Positions 1 to 9,231 of a DNA stretch of 64,000 nt are shown in pieces (position 1 is the first letter of the stretch; each line of letters starts with the position of its first letter). Position numbers and translations under genes: made by a program. Where the stretch lies: the NCBI RefSeq assembly GCF_023757625.1, contig NZ_JALGBZ010000002.1:372001-436000 (forward strand), in the 5' to 3' direction. The notes beneath the pieces were generated by a model. The model was not told where the DNA came from. It worked only from the letters and a program-made list of their open reading frames with translations, and did no database searches. Source of the stretch: Halomonas sp. S3-1-1 (lineage in GTDB: Bacteria; Pseudomonadota; Gammaproteobacteria; Pseudomonadales; Halomonadaceae).

Positions 1-972
1 GATCTGTGGCGCTTGGCCGCAAGCATTGCGCTGAACGCACGCGAGCATGGTGAGCTTTCCTCGAAAGCGCTCGACCGCGCGCTGTGGGCGCTGGCCGAAG
101 GCTATCGGGCGGCGCTGGTACGTATGAGCGACGGGAAATCGGCAAAAGGGAGCGAGCTCAAAAACGCTAAGGGCCCGCTCAAGGCGTTTTTAGGCAAGGT
201 GGTGGACAAGCAGCACCCCGGCCGCGCGCTGGACAAGTGGACCGAACTCACCGAGCAGCAGGGGCGAAGGTTCGCCCCGCGACCGAATAAGCTCGCCAAC
301 CTGCCGGCAGATGTGGCAAGCCGGCTCAAACGGCTGATCGAGAACGACTACCCGAAAACCCTGCCCAAACCGGTCAAGGAGGGCGACGAGGGCCACTTTC
401 GCGTCAAGGACACGGCGCGTCGGCTCAACACGTCGGGAGTAGAGCACTACTACGCGCTGCTGGAAGGCGGCGTCGAGGGCGAGCACGATGACGTGATCAT
501 CGAGGTCGTCGAGCAGGCCCCGCCAGCGGCGTTTCATCTGTTAAGCCGCGCCGACCAGCAGGGCTGGCGCAAGCTCTTTCCCAACGAAGCGCTTCGCCAC
601 GCCGCCGCGTTTCACGCGTTGATGCCCCACGCCGACCCGTATCTTGGCTGGCTGACGCTCAATGATCGGATCTTCGCGGTGCGCCGGGTGGCAGGCTTCG
701 AGAAACGCCTGCCGGTGTACAAGCTCAAAAGTGCCAAGGCCTACCGGCGGCTGGCGCATCAGTGGGGCGGGCTGCTCGCCGAGCACCACGTGAAGGGGGC
801 GGCGGCGCTCAATCGGGACGAGGCGCGCTTTGCCGACGCGGTGTGTCGGCGCATCGATGGCCGTGAAGAGGCGTTTTGCGAAAGCGTGGCCGGGTTTGCA
901 ACGCGCTACGCCGACTGCGTCGAACAGGACTATCGTCTGTTCACCGAGCACTTCATGGGCGGGGCCAGCTAA
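1..972 (+). CDS. DUF2252 family protein, 5' end outside the window
   Basis: The frame is open from base 1, so the true start lies upstream; 323 residues are visible. The opening DLWRLAASIALNAREHG matches the middle of DUF2252 proteins, where a conserved Asp-Leu-x-Arg-Leu-Ala-x-Ser segment follows a kinase-like core. The C-terminal part has the family's His-rich and Tyr-Ala-Asp segments (around FATRYADCVEQDY). DUF2252 proteins are cytoplasmic and resemble aminoglycoside phosphotransferase/HipA-like folds, but no substrate is established. The next gene lies on the opposite strand 23 bp downstream, so the two are convergent. The family call is from recalled motifs; the function is unknown. Confidence 0.7.
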   Translation, partial: DLWRLAASIALNAREHGELSSKALDRALWALAEGYRAALVRMSDGKSAKGSELKNAKGPLKAFLGKVVDKQHPGRALDKWTELTEQQGRRFAPRPNKLANLPADVASRLKRLIENDYPKTLPKPVKEGDEGHFRVKDTARRLNTSGVEHYYALLEGGVEGEHDDVIIEVVEQAPPAAFHLLSRADQQGWRKLFPNEALRHAAAFHALMPHADPYLGWLTLNDRIFAVRRVAGFEKRLPVYKLKSAKAYRRLAHQWGGLLAEHHVKGAAALNRDEARFADAVCRRIDGREEAFCESVAGFATRYADCVEQDYRLFTEHFMGGAS

Positions 973-995
973 GCCCGCCGCGTTGTGACGCCCGT

Positions 996-2774
996 TTAGC
1001 CGGCGTCGAAGCCTGGCAGCTTTCCAAAAGACGGCTCCGGTGTATAGCGCACGCAGCGGTTGCGTCCGCCGCGTTTGGCTGCATAAAGCGCTTGGTCGGC
1101 CAGTGACAGCAGCGCCGTGGGCTCTGATGCGTCGTCCGGGTAGCTTGCGAGCCCACAGGAAAGCGTGACCTGAAGGGTGGGCTGCTCATCTCGACCAAGC
1201 TTAACGTTGGCCATCGTGCTCACCAACGAGTCGGCAAAGCTCTGTGCCTTATGCGCGGCCAAGCCAGGAATGACGGCGACGAACTCCTCCCCACCAAAGC
1301 GGCAGACAGTGGCGATCTCGGCCAAATGCCGCTTTAAATGGTCGGCGATGTCGGTGAGCACCCTGTCACCAACGGCGTGACCGTAACGATCATTGATCGA
1401 CTTGAAGTGATCGAGATCGAGCATCAAAAGCGTCAGAGGCTCCTCTTTGGTGCTGGCGTGCTGACATTCCCGTGCGAACAAGAGGTCGAAATGGCGGCGA
1501 TTGTAAAGCCCGGTTAGCGGATCCTTGTAGGAGAGTCCGCGAAGCTTGGCGACCAACCGATCGAGCTCCTCGGTGCGCCTGGCGACTTCCTGCTCCAGGG
1601 TTTCATTGGCACGGCTGATCTGACGCTGGGTGTGCCGGTAGTGCCAGAGAAAGATCGCCGCGTTGGCCAGCGTAAACGCGAGCAGGCCACTGCTCAGCGG
1701 CACCAGGCGCCAGCCGATGAAGCCGTGAGCGACCAGCATATCGAGCACCAGCAACAGCGCGAACAGCGTAATGCTCATGATCAAAAGGCGCTGTTCCAGG
1801 GCGAGCGCCGAAAAACGCCAGTACGAAAGCGCCAGCATGAGGGGCAGCGTGACGAGCAAAAGTGCATCGAACAGCGGAAACGTCAGCGGCAGCGCCACTA
1901 GTCCAAGCGCCACCGCGACCATGGAGGTGGCCAGGTAGAGTAGGTGCAGCTGCCAGATCCACGGCATGAGTTGCCGTGCGCGGCCTTCGAGCCAGTGGCC
2001 GAGCAACAGAGCCAGCGCGATTGGCAGGGTGAAATAGCTGGCGGCGCGCAGCGTATCCCACACCAGGGCGTTGGTGAAAAAGAGCTGGCGCGCCGGCGAT
2101 TCGGCGACGAGCATGAGCCCGCCGGCGTAGGCGAACAGCGCAAGGGCGCCAAAACCGCGGCGCTCCGGGCCGATCAGCATGAAAAGGGTAGATAGAAGCG
2201 CCAGTACGAGCACCAGCGCGCTGACCGCGAGCGCTTGGGCCGAGTTGCGAAGCACCTGCTGGAATACATCGAAGCGCTCCATGACCTGGACCTGGCCCCA
2301 AAGGCCAATGCTGGTGTAGTCGGAGTAGAGCGCGAAGACGAGTGTCTTTCCAGCGCTGTCGGGGGGTAGCGTGATCACGTGCCAGGGCCAGCCGGCAAAG
2401 GGGCCGCGCCCCTCGGCGTCGAGCGCGCCGTGCTGGTAGATCAATTCGCCATCGAGATAGGCCCGCCCGACCAGGTTGATGCTGGTGATATAGAGCACCG
2501 GGTCGTGCCACTCGCCCTGGGGCAGGGTCGTGCGAAGCCAGAGATAGCGCTTGTCACCTCGCCCCGGCGGGTTGGAGGGCGAGGTGACCGGCTGCCAAGC
2601 CGAAGGATCGTTTTCTGTGCCGGTGGCGCCATTTCGCGCAATGGGCGCCTCGCCATAGCGGTACTCCCACTGGGTGAGCGGGGCAGGTGGGCTGGCTGCC
2701 TGGGCCGTCTGAGCCAGTGCGAGCAGTAAAAGCACTAGCCAGCCGTAGCGAGCAAAAAAAGCAAACGAACGCAT
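996..2774 (-). CDS. Membrane diguanylate cyclase with 7TM-DISM sensor
   Basis: This 592-residue protein begins with a signal peptide (hydrophobic residues 9-26, ending in AQA). A periplasmic 7TMR-DISM-type ligand domain (about 30-170), seven membrane helices (about 180-370), a short coiled coil and a C-terminal GGDEF domain follow. The GGEEF signature is intact at residues 494-498, and LTGLYNRRHF marks the start of the domain, so it probably makes cyclic di-GMP from two GTP. The position of the inhibitory RxxD site, five residues before GGEEF, reads AEIA, so product inhibition through that site is unlikely. The periplasmic domain of this class often binds carbohydrates or other small ligands; the ligand here is unknown. 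It is transcribed alone. Confidence 0.85.
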   Translation of the reverse strand: MRSFAFFARYGWLVLLLLALAQTAQAASPPAPLTQWEYRYGEAPIARNGATGTENDPSAWQPVTSPSNPPGRGDKRYLWLRTTLPQGEWHDPVLYITSINLVGRAYLDGELIYQHGALDAEGRGPFAGWPWHVITLPPDSAGKTLVFALYSDYTSIGLWGQVQVMERFDVFQQVLRNSAQALAVSALVLVLALLSTLFMLIGPERRGFGALALFAYAGGLMLVAESPARQLFFTNALVWDTLRAASYFTLPIALALLLGHWLEGRARQLMPWIWQLHLLYLATSMVAVALGLVALPLTFPLFDALLLVTLPLMLALSYWRFSALALEQRLLIMSITLFALLLVLDMLVAHGFIGWRLVPLSSGLLAFTLANAAIFLWHYRHTQRQISRANETLEQEVARRTEELDRLVAKLRGLSYKDPLTGLYNRRHFDLLFARECQHASTKEEPLTLLMLDLDHFKSINDRYGHAVGDRVLTDIADHLKRHLAEIATVCRFGGEEFVAVIPGLAAHKAQSFADSLVSTMANVKLGRDEQPTLQVTLSCGLASYPDDASEPTALLSLADQALYAAKRGGRNRCVRYTPEPSFGKLPGFDAG

Positions 2775-2868
2775 CGTGAGTCTCTTGACCGATACGCAGC
2801 ATGCCGGCGCTTGACCGGCTCGCCATCCTTGAGCGCCACGTCAGGAGTACGTAATGAAGTGCATAAAC

Positions 2869-2888
2869 AAGTGCTTTAATAAGCACTT
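2869..2888. repeat. Perfect 8-bp inverted repeat upstream of the diguanylate cyclase
   Basis: AAGTGCTT and AAGCACTT flank a 4-base TAAT centre, about 95 bp before the start of the diguanylate cyclase. The symmetric form and location suit an operator or a small hairpin. No regulator can be named. Confidence 0.4.
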
Positions 2889-2965
2889 TAAGCAGTACAT
2901 GCAACGGTGAAAGCAATATACCCCAATTAACGCTACAAAAGCGTTAAACGGCGGCATTTAACGTT

Positions 2966-2993
2966 AAACGCCGAGCGCGGCGGCTCGGCGTTT
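2966..2993 (-). terminator. Rho-independent terminator after qmcA
   Basis: Ten-base arms AAACGCCGAG and CTCGGCGTTT flank an 8-base GC-rich loop, 25 bp beyond the qmcA stop codon. Read on the minus strand, the stem ends in TTT. It would end the nfeD-qmcA transcript before the diguanylate cyclase gene. Confidence 0.65.
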
Positions 2994-3018
2994 GAAAGGT
3001 GAGGCGAGTGAAGGGCGC

Positions 3019-4080
3019 TTACTGGCCTGCGACGCCGCCTACCACGCCGCTTTGAAAGGCGTTTGGACGCGTGCCGCGGTGGGTATCGCTCCCGCGCAGG
3101 TGATTGGCGACCGTATCTTCCGGTGAGCCCGCCATTTCGCGGAACATGCCCATCGAGCCCAAAAGCGCCGAAGACTCGTAGGGCACGAATACCCGCTCGC
3201 CGTCCTTGGCCATGTTGGGCAGCACCTTGATATAGCTTTGGCCCAGCAGATAGCCAACCACGGTGCGCTTGTCGTCTTCACTTTCACCGATGGCATTGAG
3301 CACCAGCTTGATCGATTCCTGCTCGCCCTGGGCGCGCAGAATCGCCGACTCCTTGTCGCCTTGGGCGTTGAGAATCGCGGACTCGCGCTGGCCCTGGGCC
3401 ATGGCGATCGCCGCGGACTTCTCGCCCTCGGCTTCGGTCACCGTGGCGCGGCGCTTACGCTCGGCGGCCATTTGCAGGCGCATGGCGGACTCCACCTCTT
3501 CGGGCATGGCGATGTCCTGCACCTCGACCCTGGAGATCTTCACGCCCCACTTGGAGGCGGGTTCTTCCATCGCCGCCTGAATTTCGTTGTTCACCTCGGC
3601 GCGGGATTCGAACAGCTTGTCGAGCTCCATCTTGCCCACGACCGAGCGTAGCGTGGTCTTGGCCAGTACCTCGACCGCTTGGCTCATATTCTCCACTTCG
3701 TACACCGCGCGCTTGGGGTCGATGATCTGGAAGTAGAGCGCACCGTTGATGCGCACCGTGACGTTGTCGGTAGTGACCACCGGCTGGCCAGGGAAGTCCA
3801 TCACCGTCTCGCGGCGGTCGATGCGGATCTCGTCGGTGGTGATCGCCTGGTACTCATCGCCGAGCTTACGATAGCGCAGCATGGTGATGGCGCGGGGCTG
3901 CTCGATGAAGGGGATGATCACGTTGATGCCGCTTTCCAGCACCCGGTGGAACGAGCCCAAGCGCTCGACCACCATGACTTCGGACTGGCGCACGATCACC
4001 AGCCCCTTGGCGATAATCGTAATGCCGATGACGACGACGATCAGGCTAATGATCAGACCGGGGCTAATGGGTAGATCCAT
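3019..4080 (-). CDS. qmcA: SPFH/band-7 membrane protein QmcA
   Basis: This 353-residue stomatin/prohibitin-type protein has one N-terminal membrane helix (about 6-27) and then an SPFH domain beginning near VVERLGSFHRVLESGINV. A long Ala/Glu-rich coiled coil contains the repeat AILNAQGDKESAILRAQGEQ. Such proteins form large membrane cages or scaffolds and are tied to membrane quality control together with FtsH and NfeD proteins. The frame is open much further upstream, but the start at MDLPIS is chosen because AAGGAA precedes it and the upstream stretch overlaps nfeD. It starts 2 bp after the nfeD stop, so the two are co-transcribed, as in the qmcA-ybbJ pair of E. coli. Confidence 0.9.
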   Translation of the reverse strand: MDLPISPGLIISLIVVVIGITIIAKGLVIVRQSEVMVVERLGSFHRVLESGINVIIPFIEQPRAITMLRYRKLGDEYQAITTDEIRIDRRETVMDFPGQPVVTTDNVTVRINGALYFQIIDPKRAVYEVENMSQAVEVLAKTTLRSVVGKMELDKLFESRAEVNNEIQAAMEEPASKWGVKISRVEVQDIAMPEEVESAMRLQMAAERKRRATVTEAEGEKSAAIAMAQGQRESAILNAQGDKESAILRAQGEQESIKLVLNAIGESEDDKRTVVGYLLGQSYIKVLPNMAKDGERVFVPYESSALLGSMGMFREMAGSPEDTVANHLRGSDTHRGTRPNAFQSGVVGGVAGQ

Positions 4081-4082
4081 GT

Positions 4083-4574
4083 TCAGGGTTCCTTGTACTC
4101 GGTGGGTTCTACGGGAGCAGGGGGCGCATCGGTATCGCGGGTGACCAGAGCGGTCGTTCCTTCGAAGCGCTTGAATAGCACGACGCTGCCTTCGGGGAGC
4201 TCGTTGTCGTTGCTTTCGAGCACGCGCAGGCGGTAGAAATCGCCGTTGACCTTGATGCCGGTGGCGCCGTCGAAATCGCGCTTGAGCGTGGTGTAACGGT
4301 TGCCTTTCTCGACCCCTGTGCCGGTGGTGCCGTAGGCCACACCGCGGGGTGAAAAGCGCGGGCGAATGTACCAGATGCCGACTGGTACCAGCACGCCGGA
4401 GAAAACGCCCATGCAGACCAATTGCCAGGCAAGACCGAGCCCCGACGCGGTGACCAGCGCCGTGAGCGCGGCGGCTACGCCCAGCGCCAGTAGCAGCATG
4501 GCGCCGGAGGTCAGCTCGGCCAAGCTCAAAAGCAGTGCCAGCACGAGCCAAGTGTAAGCGGGGTTCCACTCCAT
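4083..4574 (-). CDS. NfeD-family membrane protein, partner of QmcA
   Basis: This 163-residue protein has two to three membrane helices (about 8-75) and a C-terminal OB-fold domain typical of short NfeD proteins (around GVEKGNRYTTLKRDFDGATG). The start at MEWNPAY is chosen because a strong GGGAGG lies 8-10 bases upstream; an in-frame ATG 25 codons earlier lacks this. Short NfeD proteins pair with SPFH proteins and are thought to bind or stabilise them through the OB fold. The stop is 2 bp before the qmcA start, which fits translational coupling. Confidence 0.85.
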   Translation of the reverse strand: MEWNPAYTWLVLALLLSLAELTSGAMLLLALGVAAALTALVTASGLGLAWQLVCMGVFSGVLVPVGIWYIRPRFSPRGVAYGTTGTGVEKGNRYTTLKRDFDGATGIKVNGDFYRLRVLESNDNELPEGSVVLFKRFEGTTALVTRDTDAPPAPVEPTEYKEP

Positions 4575-4722
4575 GGGGCGTTCCTCCCTTGAGACGCCGC
4601 CGCGTGACGACCCAACGTCGACGGCGGCAATCCATATGTAATAACGCACATTGATGCTAGCTTACCGCAATAAGGGGGTGCAGCGCGCCCCGTTCAAGCG
4701 CATCGAATGAAAGGGGAGTCGT

Positions 4723-5433
4723 GTGTCAGGAGTGGTCTACTGGCTGGATATGATTGGGGTGATCGTCTTTGCACTGTCCGGCGTGGTGCTGGCGTGTCGC
4801 TCGCGGATGGACCCGTTCGGCATGCTGGTGCTCGCCGCGGTCACCGGCATCGGCGGCGGCACGCTGCGCGATTTGGTGCTCGGCATTCGCCCGGTGTTCT
4901 GGGTCAGCGACCCCACCTACCTGTGGGTGATTCTAGCCACGGTGGGCGTGGCGCTTTTAGGCTTTCACTACATTCACCGGCTGTCGCGCCGGTTTCTGCC
5001 CGTGGCCGATGCCTTTGGCCTTGCGCTGTTCGTGGTGATCGGCACGCATAAGGCGCTGCTGCTCGGCACCTCCGCCGTGGTGGCGGTGGTGATGGGCATC
5101 ATGACCGGAGTGGCCGGCGGCATGCTGCGCGACGTGCTCGCCCGGCGGGTGCCGATGGTGCTGCGCGAGGAGATCTATGCCACCGCGGCGATGGCCGGCG
5201 GCATCGTCTACGCCGGGCTCTACACGCTGGGCGCGCCGCTCTACGCTGCTATTGCCGCCTCGCTGGGCGCTACGCTCGGGCTGCGCTTGGCCGCGATTCG
5301 CTGGCGCCTGGCGCTGCCGCAGTTCGCTTGGGTGAAGGTGGCGCCAAAAGTCGAACCAAGCGACAGCGCGCTCTCCACCCCTAAAAAGGCGAAGGAGCGG
5401 GTGCGCATGATCCGCCGCCAGCGCCGGCGCTAG
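4723..5433 (+). CDS. TRIC (UPF0126/YicG-type) cation channel family protein
   Basis: This 236-residue protein has about seven membrane helices. It shows the two internally repeated family signatures: GIGGGTLRDLVLG near residue 45 and GVAGGMLRDVLARR near residue 130. Prokaryotic TRIC homologues form trimeric potassium-permeable channels, and the double glycine-rich repeat lies in the pore-lining kinked helices. It starts at GTG, preceded by AAAGGGGAG. The last 30 or so residues are basic and rich in Arg/Lys, beyond the usual core. It is convergent with the AsmA-like gene, with stops 6 bp apart. Confidence 0.88.
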   Translation: MSGVVYWLDMIGVIVFALSGVVLACRSRMDPFGMLVLAAVTGIGGGTLRDLVLGIRPVFWVSDPTYLWVILATVGVALLGFHYIHRLSRRFLPVADAFGLALFVVIGTHKALLLGTSAVVAVVMGIMTGVAGGMLRDVLARRVPMVLREEIYATAAMAGGIVYAGLYTLGAPLYAAIAASLGATLGLRLAAIRWRLALPQFAWVKVAPKVEPSDSALSTPKKAKERVRMIRRQRRR

Positions 5434-5439
5434 CGCCGC

Positions 5440-8367
5440 TTACGGGCGTGGATAGCGCTGTGCCTGGCGCCAGCGGTCGAACCAGCGTTTGGGCTGTAAA
5501 AGGCGCAGGCTCGGCTCACTGTCGACGAGCTCGACGCCGAGCCCTAGCGCTCCCAGGCTTGCGTAGAGCGCACCGTTGACGCTTCGCTTTTCAAGCCAAA
5601 CATCCGATAAAAGCCACAGTGGCCCGCCAGAAAGCGTTAGGTCATTAAGCGCGAGGCGCTCGCCGCTCATGGAGAGCTCGGCGCTGCCTTCGATGCCGTG
5701 CACGTTCAAAAGCCGCCCCAGCCAGTCGCTGTCCCGGGCGCGGGCCAAAAATAGCCGCGCCAGCAGGCCGGTGTCGCGCATGCCAAGGCGCAGCGTGCTG
5801 GTAAGTTCGACGGGTTCGGCCATGGTCAGCGCGGCGTTGAACAGCTCGAGACGTACCCACCAGCCGGCGTCCTGACGGCCTTCGCCGCTCAGGCGAAACA
5901 CGTTTTCCAGCCGGACCCAGGAGTCGTCGGCGCGAAAGCGCCGGGTTTGCCAGTCGCCTTCGGTCAGCGCCAGGTGCAGCTCGAGGTCGCCGCGCAGGCG
6001 CTGCTCCAAAAGCGCCAGCTCCGTTTGAAAAGCGCGCAGCGTGATCTCACCTTCCACCTGGTAGCCCTGCAAACGCCACTGGCTTTCAAGGTTTGCCTGG
6101 CCGCCTAACAGCGTCACGCCGTCGGTGTCCGGAAGAAAATCGTTGTAGCGGGCGATGTCCGGTACCTCGACTATTGGGAGCTCGACACGGGTGGTGAAGT
6201 GCTCGGGAGATGGCGCCTCGTGCGCCTGACGAAAGCGCGACGTTTGAGTCGTAAGCGTGAGGTGGCGCCCGGCGAGCGCCGCGCGGTCATCGCCTTCGCG
6301 GGTCAGCGCGAAGCGCGGGATCGAAAGCGTCAGCGAGGCGTCGTCGCGGCTTGAAAGCGCGGCGTGAAGCTCACCACGGCCGCTGGCCGCGAAATCCAGA
6401 AAGCGGGCCTCCAGGTCGTTGGCGTTCACCTGCAGCCGGGTTGGAGGTAGAAGATCGCTGCCCAGAAAAGCGCCGTCCAGCAACAGCTCGCCGCTTCCCG
6501 CCACGGAAAGCCCCGGCCCCTCGGGCAGAAAGGCGTTCAAAAAGCCGAGCCGCTGAACCTCGCCTTCCAGCGACAGCTCGCCGCCGAGCACGCCGTTTTG
6601 ACGGCGAAAGCGTCCCTGGCTGAGCACCAGCACGCTCTCCAGGCGCTCGGCCTGGGCCTCGCGGCTGGCCACCTGCCAGCGAAGTGAAGAGCCGCCGAGA
6701 TCAAACGTCGAGCCGTCGAGCGCGGCATGTCGAACGTTGAGCGTTATTTGGGCGTCGCTTTCAAGCGTTTTGGGTTGGCGCTCGCTGGGCAAGCGGGTCA
6801 CCCAGCGCTCGCCGGAAAGCGTAATCTCTCCAGCAAGGTGCCCACCGCTTAACGACAGCGCCCCTTGGCTTCGGGCCCGGCCGCTGACGAGCTCAAGCGC
6901 CTCGGGAGTGGGAAGCGCCGCGTTCAGGTAGGGGGTGAGGGCGGCGATAGTGGGGAGCGTCGCGTTTTGCCAGCCAAGCTGGGCGGTGGCGTCCTCGATA
7001 CGCGTATTGTCGATCGGGCTTTCCAGATCGAGAGTGATATCGCCATCGGCCAGCAGCGTGCGGTTTTGATGCGTCAGCGAGGCGTTTTCCAGCGCGAGAT
7101 GAGCATCGAGCGGCGCGTTTGGGGCAAGCTCGGCGCTTAGCGTGCCGTTGCCCTGAGCGGTGACATCGTCGTAGGTCGCGCCGAGATTTTGGGCCTGGAT
7201 ATCGAGCCGGCCGCGGTGGAGCTCGCTTTGGCGAACGGTGGCGCGCAGGCTTAGCCCCCCCTGGCCGCTCAGCGCAAGCGCCCCCGGCGTCGAGGGGCGC
7301 AGGTAGCGGTCGAGCATATCCAGGCGAGTGACCCGGCCGTCGAGTTCGACCTCGGCGCCGCTCGGGGGCTCGAGCTGATCCAAACGCCGGTTGGGGACCT
7401 CGGCGGTGATTGAGAGCGCGGCCTGCTCGGCGTAGGGGGTGCGGTCGGCCAGCACGACGTCCTCGAGCGCGGCGGCGAAGTGCAGCGCGTCGTCACTGAC
7501 GTTCAGCCGTACCTGTCCGCTGCCCGTCGCGTTATGCCGCGAAAGCCTGGCAGGCTGCGGCGCGCTCGAAAGCGCTGCCGTATCGACGCCAAGTGTAAGC
7601 CGTGGGGCGCGCAGCGTTACCTCGCTTGCCTCACGGAGCGTGCCTTTCTCCAACGCGAGGTCCACTTTTAGGTCGCCATTACCGGCCAGGTCCAGCCAGG
7701 GGAGGGCTTCGAGGTAGGGCATGAAAACGTCCCAGGCATCCGCACGCGCCGAGGCGTCGAGCCTTGCGGTGAGCGCTTCTAACAACGCGGGGGTGAGCGA
7801 GGCGCCGTCTGGCTTTCGGGTGAGCAGCGGCGCGAGCGTGGCCTCGGCGTCCAGGGCGATGTCGCGGGCGAGTATCGCGCCATCGCTTGCACGCACCAGT
7901 CGGCCTTGCTCGACTGCTAGCATGAGGTTGGTGGCGCTGAGCGTGTCGCCGCTGAACGTGGCGTCATCGAGGCGAAGGTTGCCCTCGGCGTTCAGGGAGA
8001 TATCGCCCACGCGAAAGCGGCGGATGCCGTCGGCTTCGAGCGCCTGGATATGCAGCGTTCCGCGCAGCAGCGCGGCGAGTGACAGAGAGAGCGTAGCGCG
8101 CTCGACGCTGATACTGACCGGTAGCGCCGCGTCCTGGCGCGTCAGGGTCAGCTGGTCTACTTCCCAGCGGCCGGGGTGCTGGCTGTGAGCGCGCTCCCAG
8201 CGCACCTCGACGCCATCGATTTTCGATAGCCGGTCCGACATCCACTGGCTGTTGAGAAGCATGGAATTGACCAGCCACCACGCCATCGAAAGTATGATGG
8301 CCAGGATCAGGACTATACTCAGTGTCAGCACTAGCCATCTGGGCAACAGGGTGGTTTTGGGCAACAT
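5440..8367 (-). CDS. Large AsmA-like / DUF748-type envelope protein
   Basis: This 975-residue protein has one N-terminal membrane anchor (about 12-35). The long remainder is made of beta-rich repeats such as LTLSGGHLAGEITLSGERW, a composition typical of AsmA/TamB/YdbH-type proteins. These are anchored in the inner membrane and span the periplasm as a hydrophobic groove for lipid transfer or outer-membrane homeostasis. Length and architecture resemble YdbH (about 880 residues in E. coli), but the YnbE and YdbL partners are not adjacent, so the exact subfamily is open. The Shine-Dalgarno match before the start is weak. It is divergent from the DUF3581 gene. Confidence 0.65.
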   Translation of the reverse strand: MLPKTTLLPRWLVLTLSIVLILAIILSMAWWLVNSMLLNSQWMSDRLSKIDGVEVRWERAHSQHPGRWEVDQLTLTRQDAALPVSISVERATLSLSLAALLRGTLHIQALEADGIRRFRVGDISLNAEGNLRLDDATFSGDTLSATNLMLAVEQGRLVRASDGAILARDIALDAEATLAPLLTRKPDGASLTPALLEALTARLDASARADAWDVFMPYLEALPWLDLAGNGDLKVDLALEKGTLREASEVTLRAPRLTLGVDTAALSSAPQPARLSRHNATGSGQVRLNVSDDALHFAAALEDVVLADRTPYAEQAALSITAEVPNRRLDQLEPPSGAEVELDGRVTRLDMLDRYLRPSTPGALALSGQGGLSLRATVRQSELHRGRLDIQAQNLGATYDDVTAQGNGTLSAELAPNAPLDAHLALENASLTHQNRTLLADGDITLDLESPIDNTRIEDATAQLGWQNATLPTIAALTPYLNAALPTPEALELVSGRARSQGALSLSGGHLAGEITLSGERWVTRLPSERQPKTLESDAQITLNVRHAALDGSTFDLGGSSLRWQVASREAQAERLESVLVLSQGRFRRQNGVLGGELSLEGEVQRLGFLNAFLPEGPGLSVAGSGELLLDGAFLGSDLLPPTRLQVNANDLEARFLDFAASGRGELHAALSSRDDASLTLSIPRFALTREGDDRAALAGRHLTLTTQTSRFRQAHEAPSPEHFTTRVELPIVEVPDIARYNDFLPDTDGVTLLGGQANLESQWRLQGYQVEGEITLRAFQTELALLEQRLRGDLELHLALTEGDWQTRRFRADDSWVRLENVFRLSGEGRQDAGWWVRLELFNAALTMAEPVELTSTLRLGMRDTGLLARLFLARARDSDWLGRLLNVHGIEGSAELSMSGERLALNDLTLSGGPLWLLSDVWLEKRSVNGALYASLGALGLGVELVDSEPSLRLLQPKRWFDRWRQAQRYPRP

Positions 8368-8471
8368 ACGGCTTTTGATAATGGCTCCTTTTGGCGCATA
8401 TTTTATGGCATTATGCGCGACAAGGGACTGATATGGGTTTTCGACTTCAACGCTAGGCAGGCAGCAAAGCC

Positions 8472-9179
8472 ATGTTCAAGGATTTTTACACGCAGCGCGG
8501 CGATCACGTGGTGATCTCCGCGGAGCAGGCCAGCCGTTTCGCCAAGGGCGTCGCCGGTGACTACAACCCGATCCATAATCCGGACGCGCGGCGCTTCTGC
8601 GTGCCAGGGGATCTGCTGTTTACCCTGGTGCTGGCCAAATTCGGGCTCTCGCGCCATATGGAATTTCGCTTTACCAATATGGTCGCGGCGGACACGCCGC
8701 TCAAGTTCAGCGAAGAAGACGACGGCAAGCTTCACGTGTGCGATGACAGCGGCAAGTGCTACCTGCACGTGACGCGCTCGGGCGAAACGACGTTCGAGCC
8801 GGACGTGATCGAGAATTTCGCGCGCTGCTACGTGGCCTTCTCGGGCAAGAACTTCCCGCACTACCTGAAGCCGCTCATGGAGGAGCACGGGGTGATGTTC
8901 AACCCCAAGCGTCCGCTGGTCATCTACGACAGCATGGGCTTTTCGCTGACACGTCTGGATGGCTTCACGCCCAACCTGGCGCTGACCGACTCCTCCCTGA
9001 GCGTTCAGGGCAAACGCGCCGAGGCGCTTTTAGAGTTTGCCATCGAATCCGCCGGCGAATCGGTCGGGGTGGGATCGAAAAAACTCGTGGTCAGCGGGCT
9101 TTGCGACTACGACGACCACCAGATGTCCGCGATCGTCGACGAGTTTTACCGGCTCAAAGCCGCCTATGAGGCTGCCTGA
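8472..9179 (+). CDS. DUF3581 family protein
   Basis: This 235-residue soluble protein matches DUF3581 of gammaproteobacteria by its N-terminal segment ISAEQASRFAKGVAGDYNP, followed by IHNPDARRFCVPGDLLF. The arrangement (D-x-N-P-I-H, then P-G-D-L) resembles the hot-dog fold of MaoC-like hydratases/thioesterases, so acyl-group binding is possible. No enzymatic activity is known to me for this family. It is a single gene, followed 6 bp later by a GC-rich hairpin. Confidence 0.75.
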   Translation: MFKDFYTQRGDHVVISAEQASRFAKGVAGDYNPIHNPDARRFCVPGDLLFTLVLAKFGLSRHMEFRFTNMVAADTPLKFSEEDDGKLHVCDDSGKCYLHVTRSGETTFEPDVIENFARCYVAFSGKNFPHYLKPLMEEHGVMFNPKRPLVIYDSMGFSLTRLDGFTPNLALTDSSLSVQGKRAEALLEFAIESAGESVGVGSKKLVVSGLCDYDDHQMSAIVDEFYRLKAAYEAA

Positions 9180-9185
9180 GACGCG

Positions 9186-9207
9186 GCCGAGCGCCTCGCC
9201 GCTCGGC
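9186..9207. terminator. GC-rich hairpin between convergent genes
   Basis: Perfect 8-bp arms GCCGAGCG and CGCTCGGC flank a 6-base loop. It sits between the DUF3581 stop and the transglutaminase stop and could act in both directions. There is no clear T-run, so the call is moderate. Confidence 0.45.
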
Positions 9208-9231
9208 GCCGGGTTCAGGTAAGTAGAAGGG

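Noticed and set aside
4081..4635. Upstream extension of the qmcA frame through nfeD (538 residues in total)
   Set aside because: The upstream part overlaps the well-supported nfeD gene, has biased Arg/His-rich composition and lacks a ribosome site; the qmcA start at 4080 gives the family length.
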